A DNA stretch of 54,943 nucleotides from Lentisphaerales bacterium (GTDB taxonomy: Bacteria > Verrucomicrobiota > Lentisphaeria > Lentisphaerales > Lentisphaeraceae): the NCBI GenBank assembly GCA_022446985.1, contig JAKVBD010000034.1:1-54943 (forward strand), given 5' to 3'. Within the stretch, counting starts at the first letter, position 1; each line of letters starts with the position of its first letter. Below the pieces are notes generated by a model. It did no database searches. It worked only from the letters and a program-made list of their open reading frames with translations, and was not told the origin of the DNA. Position numbers and translations under genes: made by a program. Positions 28,870 through 37,574 of the stretch are shown here, one piece after another.

Positions 28870-30459
28870 ATGTCAAATATAGAAGAAGAAGTTAATCGTC
28901 GCAGAACTTTTGCAATTATCAGTCACCCGGATGCCGGTAAAACAACACTTACTGAGAAATTGCTGCTTTACTCAGGTATGCTGAGAACAGCCGGTATGGT
29001 CAGTGGTCGTAAAGGCGCCAAGAGTGCGTCTTCAGACTGGATGAGTATGGAGCAGGAAAGAGGTATCTCGATTTCATCTTCTTCTATGCAATTTGAGTAC
29101 AAAGGCCATAAGATCAATGTCCTGGATACCCCCGGTCACTCAGACTTCTCGGAAGATACTTACCGTACTTTGACTGCTGCGGATAGTGTAATCATGGTCA
29201 TTGACTCTTCAAAAGGTATCGAGGCACAGACATTGAAGTTGTTTGATGCTTGTCGTTTGAGAAATATTCCAGTAATCACATTCATTAATAAAATGGACCT
29301 TTACGGTCGTGATCCCATCGATCTCATGGAAGAGGTTGAAAATGTTCTTGGAATTCAGGCAAGTGCCATTAACTGGCCGATTGGCTATGGTAAAGAATTC
29401 CAGGGAGTTGTTGATCGAGCGACAAATGAATGCCATTTTTATACGAGAATTGCTTCTGGTGGTAGTTTGAAGCCGGAAGTAGAATATGTGAAAGTTGACG
29501 ATTTGACTCCAAGAGAGAATTTATCGGCAGCTGAAGTCGAAGAGCTTCAGGAAAACCTTATGCTTCTGGATGAAGCGGGCAACGAATTTAGTCGTGAAGC
29601 ATATCTCGATTTTAAAGTAACGCCAATTTTCTTTGGATCTGCGATGACAAACTTTGGTGTTGAGCCCCTTTTTGACTCACTTATTGATTTCGCTCCTAGT
29701 CCATGGAGCCGTAAGGCAGTCAATAAGGCAGAGGAAAAAGTTGAAGTGGATGTAATGAATCCTGATTTCAGTGCTTTTGTTTTCAAGCTTCAGGCGAATA
29801 TGAATCCTAAGCATCGTGACTGTATAGCTTTTCTTCGCATCAACTCTGGTAAATACGAAAAAGATATGACTGTTTTACATTCAGGAACAGGTAAAAAGGT
29901 TCGTCTTGCGAGTCCTCATAGCCTTATGGCTGCTGAGCGTGTAACTGTTGAAGAAGCTTACCCCGGAGACGTTATCGGTATTAATAATACAGTAGGTTTG
30001 GGTATAGGTGATACTCTATGTACAAAAGGCAATCTGAAGTTTGAGGCACTACCGCAATTCCAGCCAGAGCTTTTTGCCAGAATTACTCCTAAAGATTTGG
30101 GTAAGAGAAAGCAGATTGATAAAGGTTTAACCCAATTAGCGAAAGAGGGTACAGTCCAACTACTTCATGAATGGAAAGATAGCTACAGTTACCCTTTTGT
30201 TGCTGCTGTAGGTCGTCTTCAGTTTGAAGTTCTTCAACACAGATTGAACGAAGAATATGGCGTTGATACAAAGCTTGAGATGTTACCATATGCCTGCAGT
30301 GGTTGGCTTAAAGGTGACCCAGCTATATTTAAGACTCCCTACAGTGCGAGAATGGTGCAGGATAAAGATGAAAGACCAATGATTCTTTTCTCGAGTCAAT
30401 GGGAGAAGGAATATGCCTTGAAAGAGAACCCGGATCACGAATTATTGGATTACGCGTAA
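28870..30459 (+). CDS. prfC: Peptide chain release factor 3
   Basis: The GTPase that recycles RF1/RF2 from the ribosome. About 529 residues from ATG 28870 (MSNIEEEVNRRRTFAII); upstream in-frame ATGs at 28858 and 28861 or a longer start cannot be excluded. G-domain motifs: G1 HPDAGKTTLTE, the switch region GISISSSSMQF, G3 DTPGHSDFSEDTYRT, and G4 INKMD. RF3-specific segments are KGAKSASSDWMSMEQERGIS and, in domain III, VGRLQFEVLQHRLNEEYGV. The length is normal for the family. The gene stands alone and diverges from leuA. Confidence 0.96.
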   Translation: MSNIEEEVNRRRTFAIISHPDAGKTTLTEKLLLYSGMLRTAGMVSGRKGAKSASSDWMSMEQERGISISSSSMQFEYKGHKINVLDTPGHSDFSEDTYRTLTAADSVIMVIDSSKGIEAQTLKLFDACRLRNIPVITFINKMDLYGRDPIDLMEEVENVLGIQASAINWPIGYGKEFQGVVDRATNECHFYTRIASGGSLKPEVEYVKVDDLTPRENLSAAEVEELQENLMLLDEAGNEFSREAYLDFKVTPIFFGSAMTNFGVEPLFDSLIDFAPSPWSRKAVNKAEEKVEVDVMNPDFSAFVFKLQANMNPKHRDCIAFLRINSGKYEKDMTVLHSGTGKKVRLASPHSLMAAERVTVEEAYPGDVIGINNTVGLGIGDTLCTKGNLKFEALPQFQPELFARITPKDLGKRKQIDKGLTQLAKEGTVQLLHEWKDSYSYPFVAAVGRLQFEVLQHRLNEEYGVDTKLEMLPYACSGWLKGDPAIFKTPYSARMVQDKDERPMILFSSQWEKEYALKENPDHELLDYA

Positions 30460-30485
30460 GATTTTTTTTGATTTATAATCATTTT

Positions 30486-30507
30486 ATTTCCATATGTTTA
30501 TGGAAAT
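30486..30507. terminator. Hairpin after prfC, possible terminator
   Basis: ATTTCCATA and TATGGAAAT form a 9-bp stem around a TGTT loop, 27 bases after the prfC stop. No U-run follows on the plus strand, so the activity is doubtful. Confidence 0.3.
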
Positions 30508-30601
30508 GGAGAAATAAAGTTTGTATAAAAAATTTGGGTTTGTGATTTTGAAGGGCTACATTAGGCGCTTATGAATTTTAATTACTATGGATTATTGAAT
30601 A

Positions 30602-31492
30602 ATGGATGATGTCGAGTTTTTAGAAGACGAAGAGAATTTTATTCCAACAACGGAAGAAGAAATCGAAGAGTCTGATGAACCGAAAGTCATACGCATCGTA
30701 GACGATGTACCAACGCATGATTTTGGCGATATTTATATTGTACCTGAACTACAGATGGAAATGAAGAAAGTTCTGTCTGGTTCTTTCTATATGGGGAGTG
30801 ATGATGGGCCTTATAATGAGAGGCCGCGTCACCGTGTAAACATGACTCGTAACCTCTGGATGGGTATCTACCCTGTTTTACAGAGGGAGTACGCGGAGAT
30901 TATGGATGGTAAGAATCCAAGTAATTTTCCGGTTGAGAGCCAGGAGGATGGTTCCAAGTTCCCTGTAGAGAAGGTCAGTTGGACTGCAGCAAACGAATTT
31001 TGTAAGCGTTTGACAAAAATTGAGCGTGAAGCAGGTAGACTTCCAGAGCCATATGTTTACCGCTTACCTACAGAAGCTGAGTGGGAATATACTTGTCGTG
31101 CTGGTCGTGTTGATGATTTGATTGATGATATTGATCATACTGCATGGTTCTTTAAGAACAGTAATGAGCAGTCACATGAAGTCGGTCTGAAAGAGCCTAA
31201 TAATTGGGGCTTCTTTGACATGCAGGGTAACGTTTTTGAGTGGTGCCTTGATTGCTGTGATTTCCGTGAGCCTTCCTGGTATGAAAAAGGTAATGTGCTT
31301 ACACCAATTTATAAAAATGACGTGATTAACCCATATCACAAGGGTGGATCAAATAGAGTCGCGAAAGGTGGTTGCTGGTTGCTTGCTCCTGACGTTTGTC
31401 GTCCTTCTGCAAGGTACATTAATCCACCGGATTCTCGTTATTTTGTAATGGGTTTCAGAATTGTGCTGGCTGAGCCTGCTTTATCCAGCTAG
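30602..31492 (+). CDS. SUMF1/FGE-fold protein lacking one active-site cysteine
   Basis: 296 residues with an acidic N-terminal tail of about 55 residues (LEDEENFIPTTEEEIEESDE) and no signal peptide. The FGE-sulfatase fold is clear: SGSFYMGSDDGPYNERPRHRV, YPVLQREYAEIMDGKNPSNFP, FPVEKVSWTAANEFC, YRLPTEAEWEYTCRAG, GFFDMQGNVFEWCLD and the end segment YFVMGFRIV. True formylglycine-generating enzymes have two cysteines five residues apart after GGSW. Here the segment GGCWLLAPDVCRP has Leu261 at the first place and keeps Cys266. It is therefore probably not a functional FGE. Many SUMF1-domain proteins act in binding or other oxidation chemistry. It precedes mscS by 35 bases. Confidence 0.88.
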   Translation: MDDVEFLEDEENFIPTTEEEIEESDEPKVIRIVDDVPTHDFGDIYIVPELQMEMKKVLSGSFYMGSDDGPYNERPRHRVNMTRNLWMGIYPVLQREYAEIMDGKNPSNFPVESQEDGSKFPVEKVSWTAANEFCKRLTKIEREAGRLPEPYVYRLPTEAEWEYTCRAGRVDDLIDDIDHTAWFFKNSNEQSHEVGLKEPNNWGFFDMQGNVFEWCLDCCDFREPSWYEKGNVLTPIYKNDVINPYHKGGSNRVAKGGCWLLAPDVCRPSARYINPPDSRYFVMGFRIVLAEPALSS

Positions 31493-31527
31493 AGATAGCT
31501 GCATAGAATATACCAAGGAGGGTGTAA

Positions 31528-32415
31528 ATGTTTGTTATAGCTCAGGTCGCAGAAGCTGTTAAAGTAGAAGCGTCGACAGGTGCAGAATCAGAAAAATATC
31601 AGGAGCTTATTACTAGGGGACAAGAACTTTTGGCAGAGTATGGCTTAAATGTTCTTGGCGCAATAGCCATACTTATCATTGGTCGAGTTGTAGCTCGGGT
31701 CATAGCTAAGGTTGTTAAAGTCAGTATGACAAAGGCCAAGGCAGATGTGACTTTGATCACTTTTGTAAATAATCTTGTCTATATGGCAATGCTGGCTTTT
31801 GTGCTTATTGCAGCTCTTTCCTGTTTGGGTGTTGAAACAGCCTCCATGATTGCAGTAATCGGTGCTGCCGGTTTAGCTGTCGGTTTGGCTTTACAAGGAG
31901 CTCTGTCTAACTTCGCCGCTAGTGTACTGGTTATGGTTTTCCGTCCATACAAGGTAGGGGACTTGATTGAAGCAGGCGGTTCGCTTGGTGTGGTTAGGGC
32001 AATTGAGCTTTTTACTACAACAGTGATTACTCTTGATAACAAGACTGTGATCATTCCTAACTCAAAAATGACTGCAGACTCTATAACAAACTACACAGAA
32101 ACAGACGATCTGAGAATGGATCTGGTTTTTGGTGTTTCCTATACAGATGACATAGATAAAGTCAAAGAGATCTGTATGAAAGTCATGACGGCAAATGATC
32201 AGGTCCTCAAGACTCCAGCGCCTTATGTTGGAGTTTTGGAGCATGGCGACAGCTCCGTAAATTTTGCAGTTAGACCTTGGGTGAATGCAGACAATTACTG
32301 GGATGTTTATTTCTATATGCACGAAGAAATTAAGAAGGCTTTTGACAAGGAATGTATAAGTATTCCATTCCCTCAAAGAGATATTCACATCGTTAGTGAT
32401 GTGAATAAGCAATAA
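31528..32415 (+). CDS. Small-conductance mechanosensitive channel (MscS family)
   Basis: 295 residues, preceded by AAGGAGG. The three membrane helices are [41 protein letters not shown] and the glycine/alanine-rich pore helix [21 protein letters not shown]. The beta domain signature [14 protein letters not shown] and the C-terminal domain VWPNSK-like [15 protein letters not shown] are present, so it is of typical core MscS length. It opens under membrane tension and releases solutes during osmotic downshock. It is the second gene of a short plus-strand run (SUMF1-like protein, mscS, hisE). Confidence 0.95.
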   Translation: MFVIAQVAEAVKVEASTGAESEKYQELITRGQELLAEYGLNVLGAIAILIIGRVVARVIAKVVKVSMTKAKADVTLITFVNNLVYMAMLAFVLIAALSCLGVETASMIAVIGAAGLAVGLALQGALSNFAASVLVMVFRPYKVGDLIEAGGSLGVVRAIELFTTTVITLDNKTVIIPNSKMTADSITNYTETDDLRMDLVFGVSYTDDIDKVKEICMKVMTANDQVLKTPAPYVGVLEHGDSSVNFAVRPWVNADNYWDVYFYMHEEIKKAFDKECISIPFPQRDIHIVSDVNKQ

Positions 32416-32426
32416 TTAAGGATTTT

Positions 32427-32690
32427 ATGAAGACATTTGAAGATTTATTTACTGAATTAAAAGAAAAAGCTGCAAAAGCTGATCCAAATTCAGGAACTGT
32501 AAGACAATTACAGAAAGGAACTCATGCTATCGGCAAAAAAGTTGTTGAAGAAGCAGCTGAAGTTTGGATGGCTTGCGAGTACCAGAGTAAAGATGACGCA
32601 GCAGAAGAAATTTCTCAGCTCTTTTACCATCTGCAAGTTATGATGATCGACCAGGAACTTGAACTGGAAGATATCTATAAATTCTTATAA
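32427..32690 (+). CDS. hisE: Phosphoribosyl-ATP pyrophosphatase
   Basis: 87 residues. Second step of histidine synthesis, removing pyrophosphate from PR-ATP. The MazG-like all-alpha fold is shown by [22 protein letters not shown] (read in two overlapping parts) and [18 protein letters not shown]. No HisI domain is fused. It starts 11 bases after mscS. Its 3' end overlaps that of hemD on the other strand by six bases. The only other his gene here is hisG at 42.3-43.2 kb, so the pathway is scattered. Confidence 0.94.
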   Translation: MKTFEDLFTELKEKAAKADPNSGTVRQLQKGTHAIGKKVVEEAAEVWMACEYQSKDDAAEEISQLFYHLQVMMIDQELELEDIYKFL

Positions 32691-33353
32691 GAGTGTCTGA
32701 ACAACTCCGGCTACGGTACTTTCTTTAGGTAAGTGCGGCATGTAGCCAAAATGTTTTTCAAAAGCAGTAGCGGTACTTTTACCAATCGCTACTGCTTTTT
32801 TGTTTTCCAGTGAAAATTTTCCAAAGTTTTTGAAGAATAAGTCTACACCAGATGGACTGAAAAAAGCCGCGTCTGTGAAATCAGGTAATTTATTTACGCT
32901 AACTTCTTCCGGTTGGTAAATATTTACTCTAATAACTTCATGTCCGAGCTCTGTTAGGCCTTTCTCAAGAGATCCTTGAGCGATTTTAGAAGCGGGGTAA
33001 AGAATTTTTAATGGATCTTTAAACACTTTAAAGACCTCTATAAGTCCTTCTGCAGAGTAGTTATCTTTCGGAGTGATTGATGGAGTATAGCCTTTGGTTG
33101 ATAGTTCTGCTGCTGTTGAAGGACCTACGACAGCAAAGTTCTTAGACAGCTTAAAGATCTTTTGCGGTGCAAGATTTACTGCTGCTGAAGATGTGAAGGT
33201 GACCCAGTCAAAACTACTCTTTGGAAGTTTAATATTTTGACACACTTGCATTTTTTGTAGTGGGAAATCTATATATTGACAGTAGTGAGATTTAAGTAAT
33301 TCTATGGCTTTAAAATTTGTCTTAGCTAAGCCTGTTAAAAGAATTTTTTTCAT
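32685..33353 (-). CDS. hemD: Uroporphyrinogen-III synthase
   Basis: About 222 residues from ATG 33353 ([15 protein letters not shown]). Closes hydroxymethylbilane with inversion of ring D on the way to haem and corrinoids. HemD sequences are poorly conserved; the recognisable parts are [75 protein letters not shown] and [14 protein letters not shown]. These match the two-lobed HEM4 domain. It stands alone, without hemC. The longer reading to 33398 adds a region without family character. Confidence 0.85.
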   Translation of the reverse strand: MKKILLTGLAKTNFKAIELLKSHYCQYIDFPLQKMQVCQNIKLPKSSFDWVTFTSSAAVNLAPQKIFKLSKNFAVVGPSTAAELSTKGYTPSITPKDNYSAEGLIEVFKVFKDPLKILYPASKIAQGSLEKGLTELGHEVIRVNIYQPEEVSVNKLPDFTDAAFFSPSGVDLFFKNFGKFSLENKKAVAIGKSTATAFEKHFGYMPHLPKESTVAGVVQTLL

Positions 33354-33485
33354 GTGTGCCTTTTTGCTGTCAATTTTAGTGAAGATATTCGTATACATGA
33401 AGGACTACAAATTGGCGGCTTAAAGAATTCGTCAAAATGATCTTCTATTAGTATATTACAACGTGGCTAACAAACTTAGAACTAC

Positions 33486-34763
33486 ATGGACGATTTTTTA
33501 AAGGATAGTACCCCAGACGAAAGAGAGGCCTTATTTGATTCTTTAAATGAGGATCTTTTGCAGGTCTTTGATGAGGATACGATCAATCTTGATGCTGAAT
33601 TCCAGTTTCCTCTTAGTTATGAAGCGGAAAATGAGGAAGAGGGTGAGGATCGCATTCGCTTTCTGGAGGAAATTGGCCGGGGTGGTATGAAGGTTATCCA
33701 TAAATGTGAAGTCGAGAAAAATGGGCAGATTCTCGCTATAGCAACTTTGAAGGATCAATTAGATCCTAAAGCGATCGAACGCTTTCTTAAAGAAGCTAAG
33801 ATTACTAAAATGCTGGATCACGAGAATATCGTTAAAGTCTATGATTCAGGTCTTAGTGTAGCCCGTGGCCCGTACATAGCGATGAAATACTCAGAAGGAA
33901 TGAGTTTGTCTGAGATTCTTCAGGAAATCTCCCTTGGAAGTGAGGAATTAATCGCTGCCTACCCTTTAAATAAGCGTTTGGAGATATTTGAGAAGGTTGC
34001 AGCTGCGATTGATTATGCACATCACGAAGGTGTTGTTCACTTAGATATAAAACCTGAAAATATTTTGGTCAGTAAAAGAGGTAAGGTCTTAGTCTGTGAT
34101 TGGGGCCTGGCAAGAATTTTGCCTGAATTTGAAACCGCTGCCAATTATGCATTATCCAGCATTTCTGGTGTTTATGCCAAAGGAAGTCCTGGTTATATGG
34201 CACCGGAACAGATTGTTCAAAATGAGAAGACAATTGAGACAGATATTTATCAGTTAGGTGGTTTGCTCTATTCTATTCTTTTTTATCGTTCTCCAGTAGA
34301 AGGTGAAGATGTTGATGAAATCCTTGAGAAAACAGTTGCGGGCGAGTTAGATTTGCCGCCGGAGTCAAATGAAAATGATTTGATAAAACTTATTCGCCGA
34401 GCACTGGCTGTAAATCCATCAGAAAGGTTTTACTCCGTGGCGAATATGATGGGGGCATACCGTCAAATAAGTAGTACGTTTTTGGAGCTTGAACGCCGTC
34501 AGGAAATTATTTTCAGGAATAAAATTAAACGCTATAGAAACGGTGCCGTAAAGTATAAACGTATGGCATCTAAAACTAAAAAAGAAGTATGGTTTCTTAT
34601 TGTCGTGGTGGCTTTATTATTAGTCGTTTTAGGCATAGGGCTGATTCGGCAAAGAGGTTATGAACAGATTTTGCCAGATTATGTAGAGTCTTCCCAGGTT
34701 TTCTCTGAAAATGAAGAAGAAATAGATGCTGAAAATTCATATTATAAGATATTAAAAAAGTAA
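33486..34763 (+). CDS. Membrane Ser/Thr protein kinase with WNK-like lysine placement
   Basis: 425 residues. An acidic N-terminal segment (1-55) precedes the kinase domain (58-335), followed by a membrane helix near 365-390 (VWFLIVVVALLLVVLGIGLI) and a short outer tail. Catalytic loop HLDIKPEN (Asp187, Lys189, Asn192), metal site DWG (Asp205) and APE-like MAPEQ are present, and Glu103 in LKEAKI suits helix C. Two key sites are odd. The glycine loop GRGGMKV has Lys69 in place of the third glycine, and the beta-3 VAxK lysine position is Ala86 (LAIATLK). The same pair of changes defines eukaryotic WNK kinases. The sigma factor gene follows by 11 bases, so the two probably work together. Confidence 0.9.
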   Translation: MDDFLKDSTPDEREALFDSLNEDLLQVFDEDTINLDAEFQFPLSYEAENEEEGEDRIRFLEEIGRGGMKVIHKCEVEKNGQILAIATLKDQLDPKAIERFLKEAKITKMLDHENIVKVYDSGLSVARGPYIAMKYSEGMSLSEILQEISLGSEELIAAYPLNKRLEIFEKVAAAIDYAHHEGVVHLDIKPENILVSKRGKVLVCDWGLARILPEFETAANYALSSISGVYAKGSPGYMAPEQIVQNEKTIETDIYQLGGLLYSILFYRSPVEGEDVDEILEKTVAGELDLPPESNENDLIKLIRRALAVNPSERFYSVANMMGAYRQISSTFLELERRQEIIFRNKIKRYRNGAVKYKRMASKTKKEVWFLIVVVALLLVVLGIGLIRQRGYEQILPDYVESSQVFSENEEEIDAENSYYKILKK

Positions 34764-34774
34764 GTGTGGTTTAG

Positions 34775-35383
34775 ATGGCAAAGATATATAAGACTAGAGA
34801 AACTTTATTGTTTCGCGTAAAAAATCAGCGCGATGAAAAGTCATGGAATGAGTTTGTCAGTTACTACAAAAACTACATTTACATAGTATCGAGAAATATG
34901 AATCTTGAGCATCATGATGCTGAAGATATTCTACAGAGAGTTCTCCTGAAATTATGGGAGAAATTACCAGAGTTTGAGTACTCGACGAAAAAAGGTACTT
35001 TTCGATCATTCTTGTGTACGATTATTCGCAATATGGCTATCGATCTTATAAAGAAAAAGTCTCGAATGATGGAAGAGGCCAGTGGGGAAGATAAAGATAA
35101 TCTTAAAAAATATATTGATAAAGTATCTTTACCGGAAATTGAAACGATAGCTGAGAGAGAATGGAAACTTTTCCTTGCAAATGCCGCTTGGAAGAAGGTG
35201 GAGAAAGAGCTTACAGATAAGGTTAAAAATACATACCTAATGCTTCTTAAAGGGAAGTCACTGAATGATGTCGCATCTGAACTCGAGATTCAGAAAAATA
35301 CCGTTTATGTCTACAAGCTTCGCGTCGTAGAAAAAATTCAAAAAGAAATCAAGAGACTCGAAAAAGAGCTTTCTGAAATGTAA
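34775..35383 (+). CDS. ECF-like RNA polymerase sigma factor
   Basis: 202 residues. Region 2 spans about residues 22-100 (WNEFVSYYKNYIYIVSRNM, DAEDILQRVLLKLWEKL, FRSFLCTIIRNMAIDLIKKK). Region 4 spans about 140-195 with the helix-turn-helix GKSLNDVASELEIQKNTVYVYK. No region 1.1 or 3 is present. Sigma factors of this general kind linked to Ser/Thr kinases are known in Planctomycetes. Position right behind the membrane kinase suggests that phosphorylation controls it, replacing an anti-sigma factor, since none is nearby. Target promoters are unknown. Confidence 0.9.
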   Translation: MAKIYKTRETLLFRVKNQRDEKSWNEFVSYYKNYIYIVSRNMNLEHHDAEDILQRVLLKLWEKLPEFEYSTKKGTFRSFLCTIIRNMAIDLIKKKSRMMEEASGEDKDNLKKYIDKVSLPEIETIAEREWKLFLANAAWKKVEKELTDKVKNTYLMLLKGKSLNDVASELEIQKNTVYVYKLRVVEKIQKEIKRLEKELSEM

Positions 35384-35387
35384 ATAA

Positions 35388-35419
35388 AAAAGGCAGCCTT
35401 TTTAAAAAGACTGCCTTTT
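35388..35419. terminator. Bidirectional intrinsic terminator between sigma gene and sucD
   Basis: AAAAGGCAG pairs with CTGCCTTTT around the self-complementary CTTTTTAAAAAG, making one long stem with a single C/A mismatch. T-runs lie on both strands. It starts within five bases of the sigma-factor stop and lies 24 bases from the sucD stop. Confidence 0.75.
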
Positions 35420-35442
35420 AAAAGCTTAGCTAATGTAAGTTC

Positions 35443-36312
35443 TTACTGGAAGAAACTCAACATTGCTTCACCGATGTCAGAAGGAGACTGTACCATTTTG
35501 ATACCACAGTCTTCTAGGTATGCAACCTTTTCCTGACCAGTTCTATCACCACCGCCGACGATCGCCCCAGCGTGGCCCATGCGTTTTCCCGGAGGGGCTG
35601 TTAGGCCGGCAATGAAACCGACAACAGGCTTTTTATAATTTTCTTTGATCCAAAGAGCAGCTTGCTCTTCTGCATCACCACCGATTTCACCGATAAGAAC
35701 GATACCTTCAGTAGCTGGGTCTTCAGCGAACATTTTAACAACGTCGATGTGCTGAGTACCATTGATTGGGTCACCACCGATACCAACACAGGTAGTTTGA
35801 CCAAGACCAGCTTTAGTGATTTGATCAACTGCTTCGTAAGTAAGAGTACCAGAACGTGAGATGATACCGATTTTACCAGGCATGTGGATGTCAGCCGGCA
35901 TGATACCGATTTTACCAACGCCAGGAGTCATGATACCAGGACAGTTAGGGCCAACTAGACGAGTTTTAGAACCCTTCATAGCGTGCTTAACTTTCATCAT
36001 ATCAAGTACTGGAATACCTTCAGTGATACAGATGACTAGATCTAGTTCTGCTTCTACAGCTTCTAGGATCGCATCAGCTGCAAATGGAGGTGGTACAAAA
36101 ATAACAGATGTATTTACAGCTGCTTTTTCTTTTGCTTCAGCGACGCTATCAAAAACAGGTACGCCTTCAAATTCTGTTCCGCCTTTACCAGGAGTAACAC
36201 CAGCAACAATTTTTGTACCGTACTCAAGCATCAAGTTTGAGTGAAAAGCACCTTGCTTACCAGTGATGCCCTGAACGACAATACGACTTTCTTCTGTAAC
36301 TAAAATAGCCAT
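35443..36312 (-). CDS. sucD: Succinyl-CoA ligase, alpha subunit
   Basis: 289 residues. Couples succinyl-CoA cleavage to nucleoside triphosphate formation in the TCA cycle. N-terminal CoA-binding domain: [42 protein letters not shown] and [22 protein letters not shown] and [10 protein letters not shown] follow. The phosphohistidine lies in [13 protein letters not shown]. It follows sucC with 13 bases between them, forming the sucCD operon on the minus strand, and ends at a bidirectional terminator. Confidence 0.97.
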   Translation of the reverse strand: MAILVTEESRIVVQGITGKQGAFHSNLMLEYGTKIVAGVTPGKGGTEFEGVPVFDSVAEAKEKAAVNTSVIFVPPPFAADAILEAVEAELDLVICITEGIPVLDMMKVKHAMKGSKTRLVGPNCPGIMTPGVGKIGIMPADIHMPGKIGIISRSGTLTYEAVDQITKAGLGQTTCVGIGGDPINGTQHIDVVKMFAEDPATEGIVLIGEIGGDAEEQAALWIKENYKKPVVGFIAGLTAPPGKRMGHAGAIVGGGDRTGQEKVAYLEDCGIKMVQSPSDIGEAMLSFFQ

Positions 36313-36325
36313 TAATAATTCTCCG

Positions 36326-37489
36326 CTATTTCTTTACAGCAGCAACAATTTTTGCAGCTGCATCATTCAGGTTGTCAGCGAGTTCAAAAGTCAAACCGGA
36401 TTCAGCTAGCAGAGCTTTACCTTCGGTTGAGTTTGTACCACTGAGACGGATAACGATAGGTAGTTCAATGTTACCGATGTTTTTGATCGCTTCAATAACA
36501 CCTTCAGCAACAAGGTCACAACGTACGATACCACCGAATACGTTGATTAGAATACCTTCAACATTCGGGTCTTTCATGAGGATTCTGAAAGCAGCTTCTA
36601 CACGAGCAGGAGTAGCTGTACCACCAACGTCAAGGAAGTTAGCTGGAGAACCACCAGAAATCTGGATCATATCCATAGTAGCCATAGCAAGACCAGCACC
36701 GTTAACCATACAAGCGACGTTACCGTCAAGCTTGATGTAAGCAAGGTCGTGCTCAGAAGCTTCAACTTCTAGAGGCTCTTCCTCTTGAACGTCACGAAGA
36801 TCTTGAATGTCTTTGTGGCGGAAAAGGCCGTTGTCGTCAAAGTTTACTTTACCGTCAATAGCAAGAATATCGCCTTGTTCAGTAAGGATAAGCGGGTTGA
36901 TTTCAGCGATAGAACAATCTTTTTCCATGAACATTTTGTAAAGGTTCATAACGATTGCAGCAACTGTTCTAGCAGCTTTGCCTTTTACGCCAAGAGCGTC
37001 GGCAACTTTACGACCGTGGTAAGGCCAGATGCCGTGAGCTGGGTCAACTTGAACTTTACAGATAAGTTCAGGAGTTTTTTCAGCTACTTCTTCGATGTCA
37101 ACTCCACCTTCACTTGAAGCGATGATGAATGGGCTTTGAGTTGCGCGATCTACAGTGATAGCAAGGTAGAATTCCTTAGCGATATCAGCTGCGGGTACAA
37201 GCATTATTTTGTTTACTTTAACGCCTTCAGCACCAGTCTGGTGAGTGATAAGCTGCATGCCAAGGATATTTTTGGCGTGCTCTAAAGCGTCCGCAGGGGT
37301 AGGAGCAAATTTAACACCGCCGCCTTTACCACGGCCGCCAGCGTGAACCTGAGCTTTAACAACTACAGCTTCGCCTAGTTCTTTTGCATATTCTTCGACA
37401 CCTTCAAGGCTTTCAAAGACTTTTCTGTCAGTAACAGGGATGCCATATTCTTTAAATAAATCCCTGGCCTGGTATTCATGTATGAGCAT
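36326..37489 (-). CDS. sucC: Succinyl-CoA ligase, beta subunit
   Basis: 387 residues. ATP-grasp subunit holding the nucleotide and succinate sites. Family segments: the start [38 protein letters not shown], the loop [21 protein letters not shown] (read in parts), [32 protein letters not shown] and [17 protein letters not shown]. The length is normal. It is the first gene of sucCD. The nucleotide preference (ATP or GTP) cannot be fixed by eye. Confidence 0.97.
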   Translation of the reverse strand: MLIHEYQARDLFKEYGIPVTDRKVFESLEGVEEYAKELGEAVVVKAQVHAGGRGKGGGVKFAPTPADALEHAKNILGMQLITHQTGAEGVKVNKIMLVPAADIAKEFYLAITVDRATQSPFIIASSEGGVDIEEVAEKTPELICKVQVDPAHGIWPYHGRKVADALGVKGKAARTVAAIVMNLYKMFMEKDCSIAEINPLILTEQGDILAIDGKVNFDDNGLFRHKDIQDLRDVQEEEPLEVEASEHDLAYIKLDGNVACMVNGAGLAMATMDMIQISGGSPANFLDVGGTATPARVEAAFRILMKDPNVEGILINVFGGIVRCDLVAEGVIEAIKNIGNIELPIVIRLSGTNSTEGKALLAESGLTFELADNLNDAAAKIVAAVKK

Positions 37490-37574
37490 TGAGAATCTCC
37501 AAATGGCTCAATTATAATTTTGTATCTACACAATTCAGCCTCTGCAAATTAAAGTAAAATACAGAGGCCTTATT

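Noticed and set aside
30602..31492. Active formylglycine-generating enzyme for the nearby sulfatase
   Set aside because: The first catalytic cysteine is replaced by leucine, and the gene is 6.7 kb away from the sulfatase.
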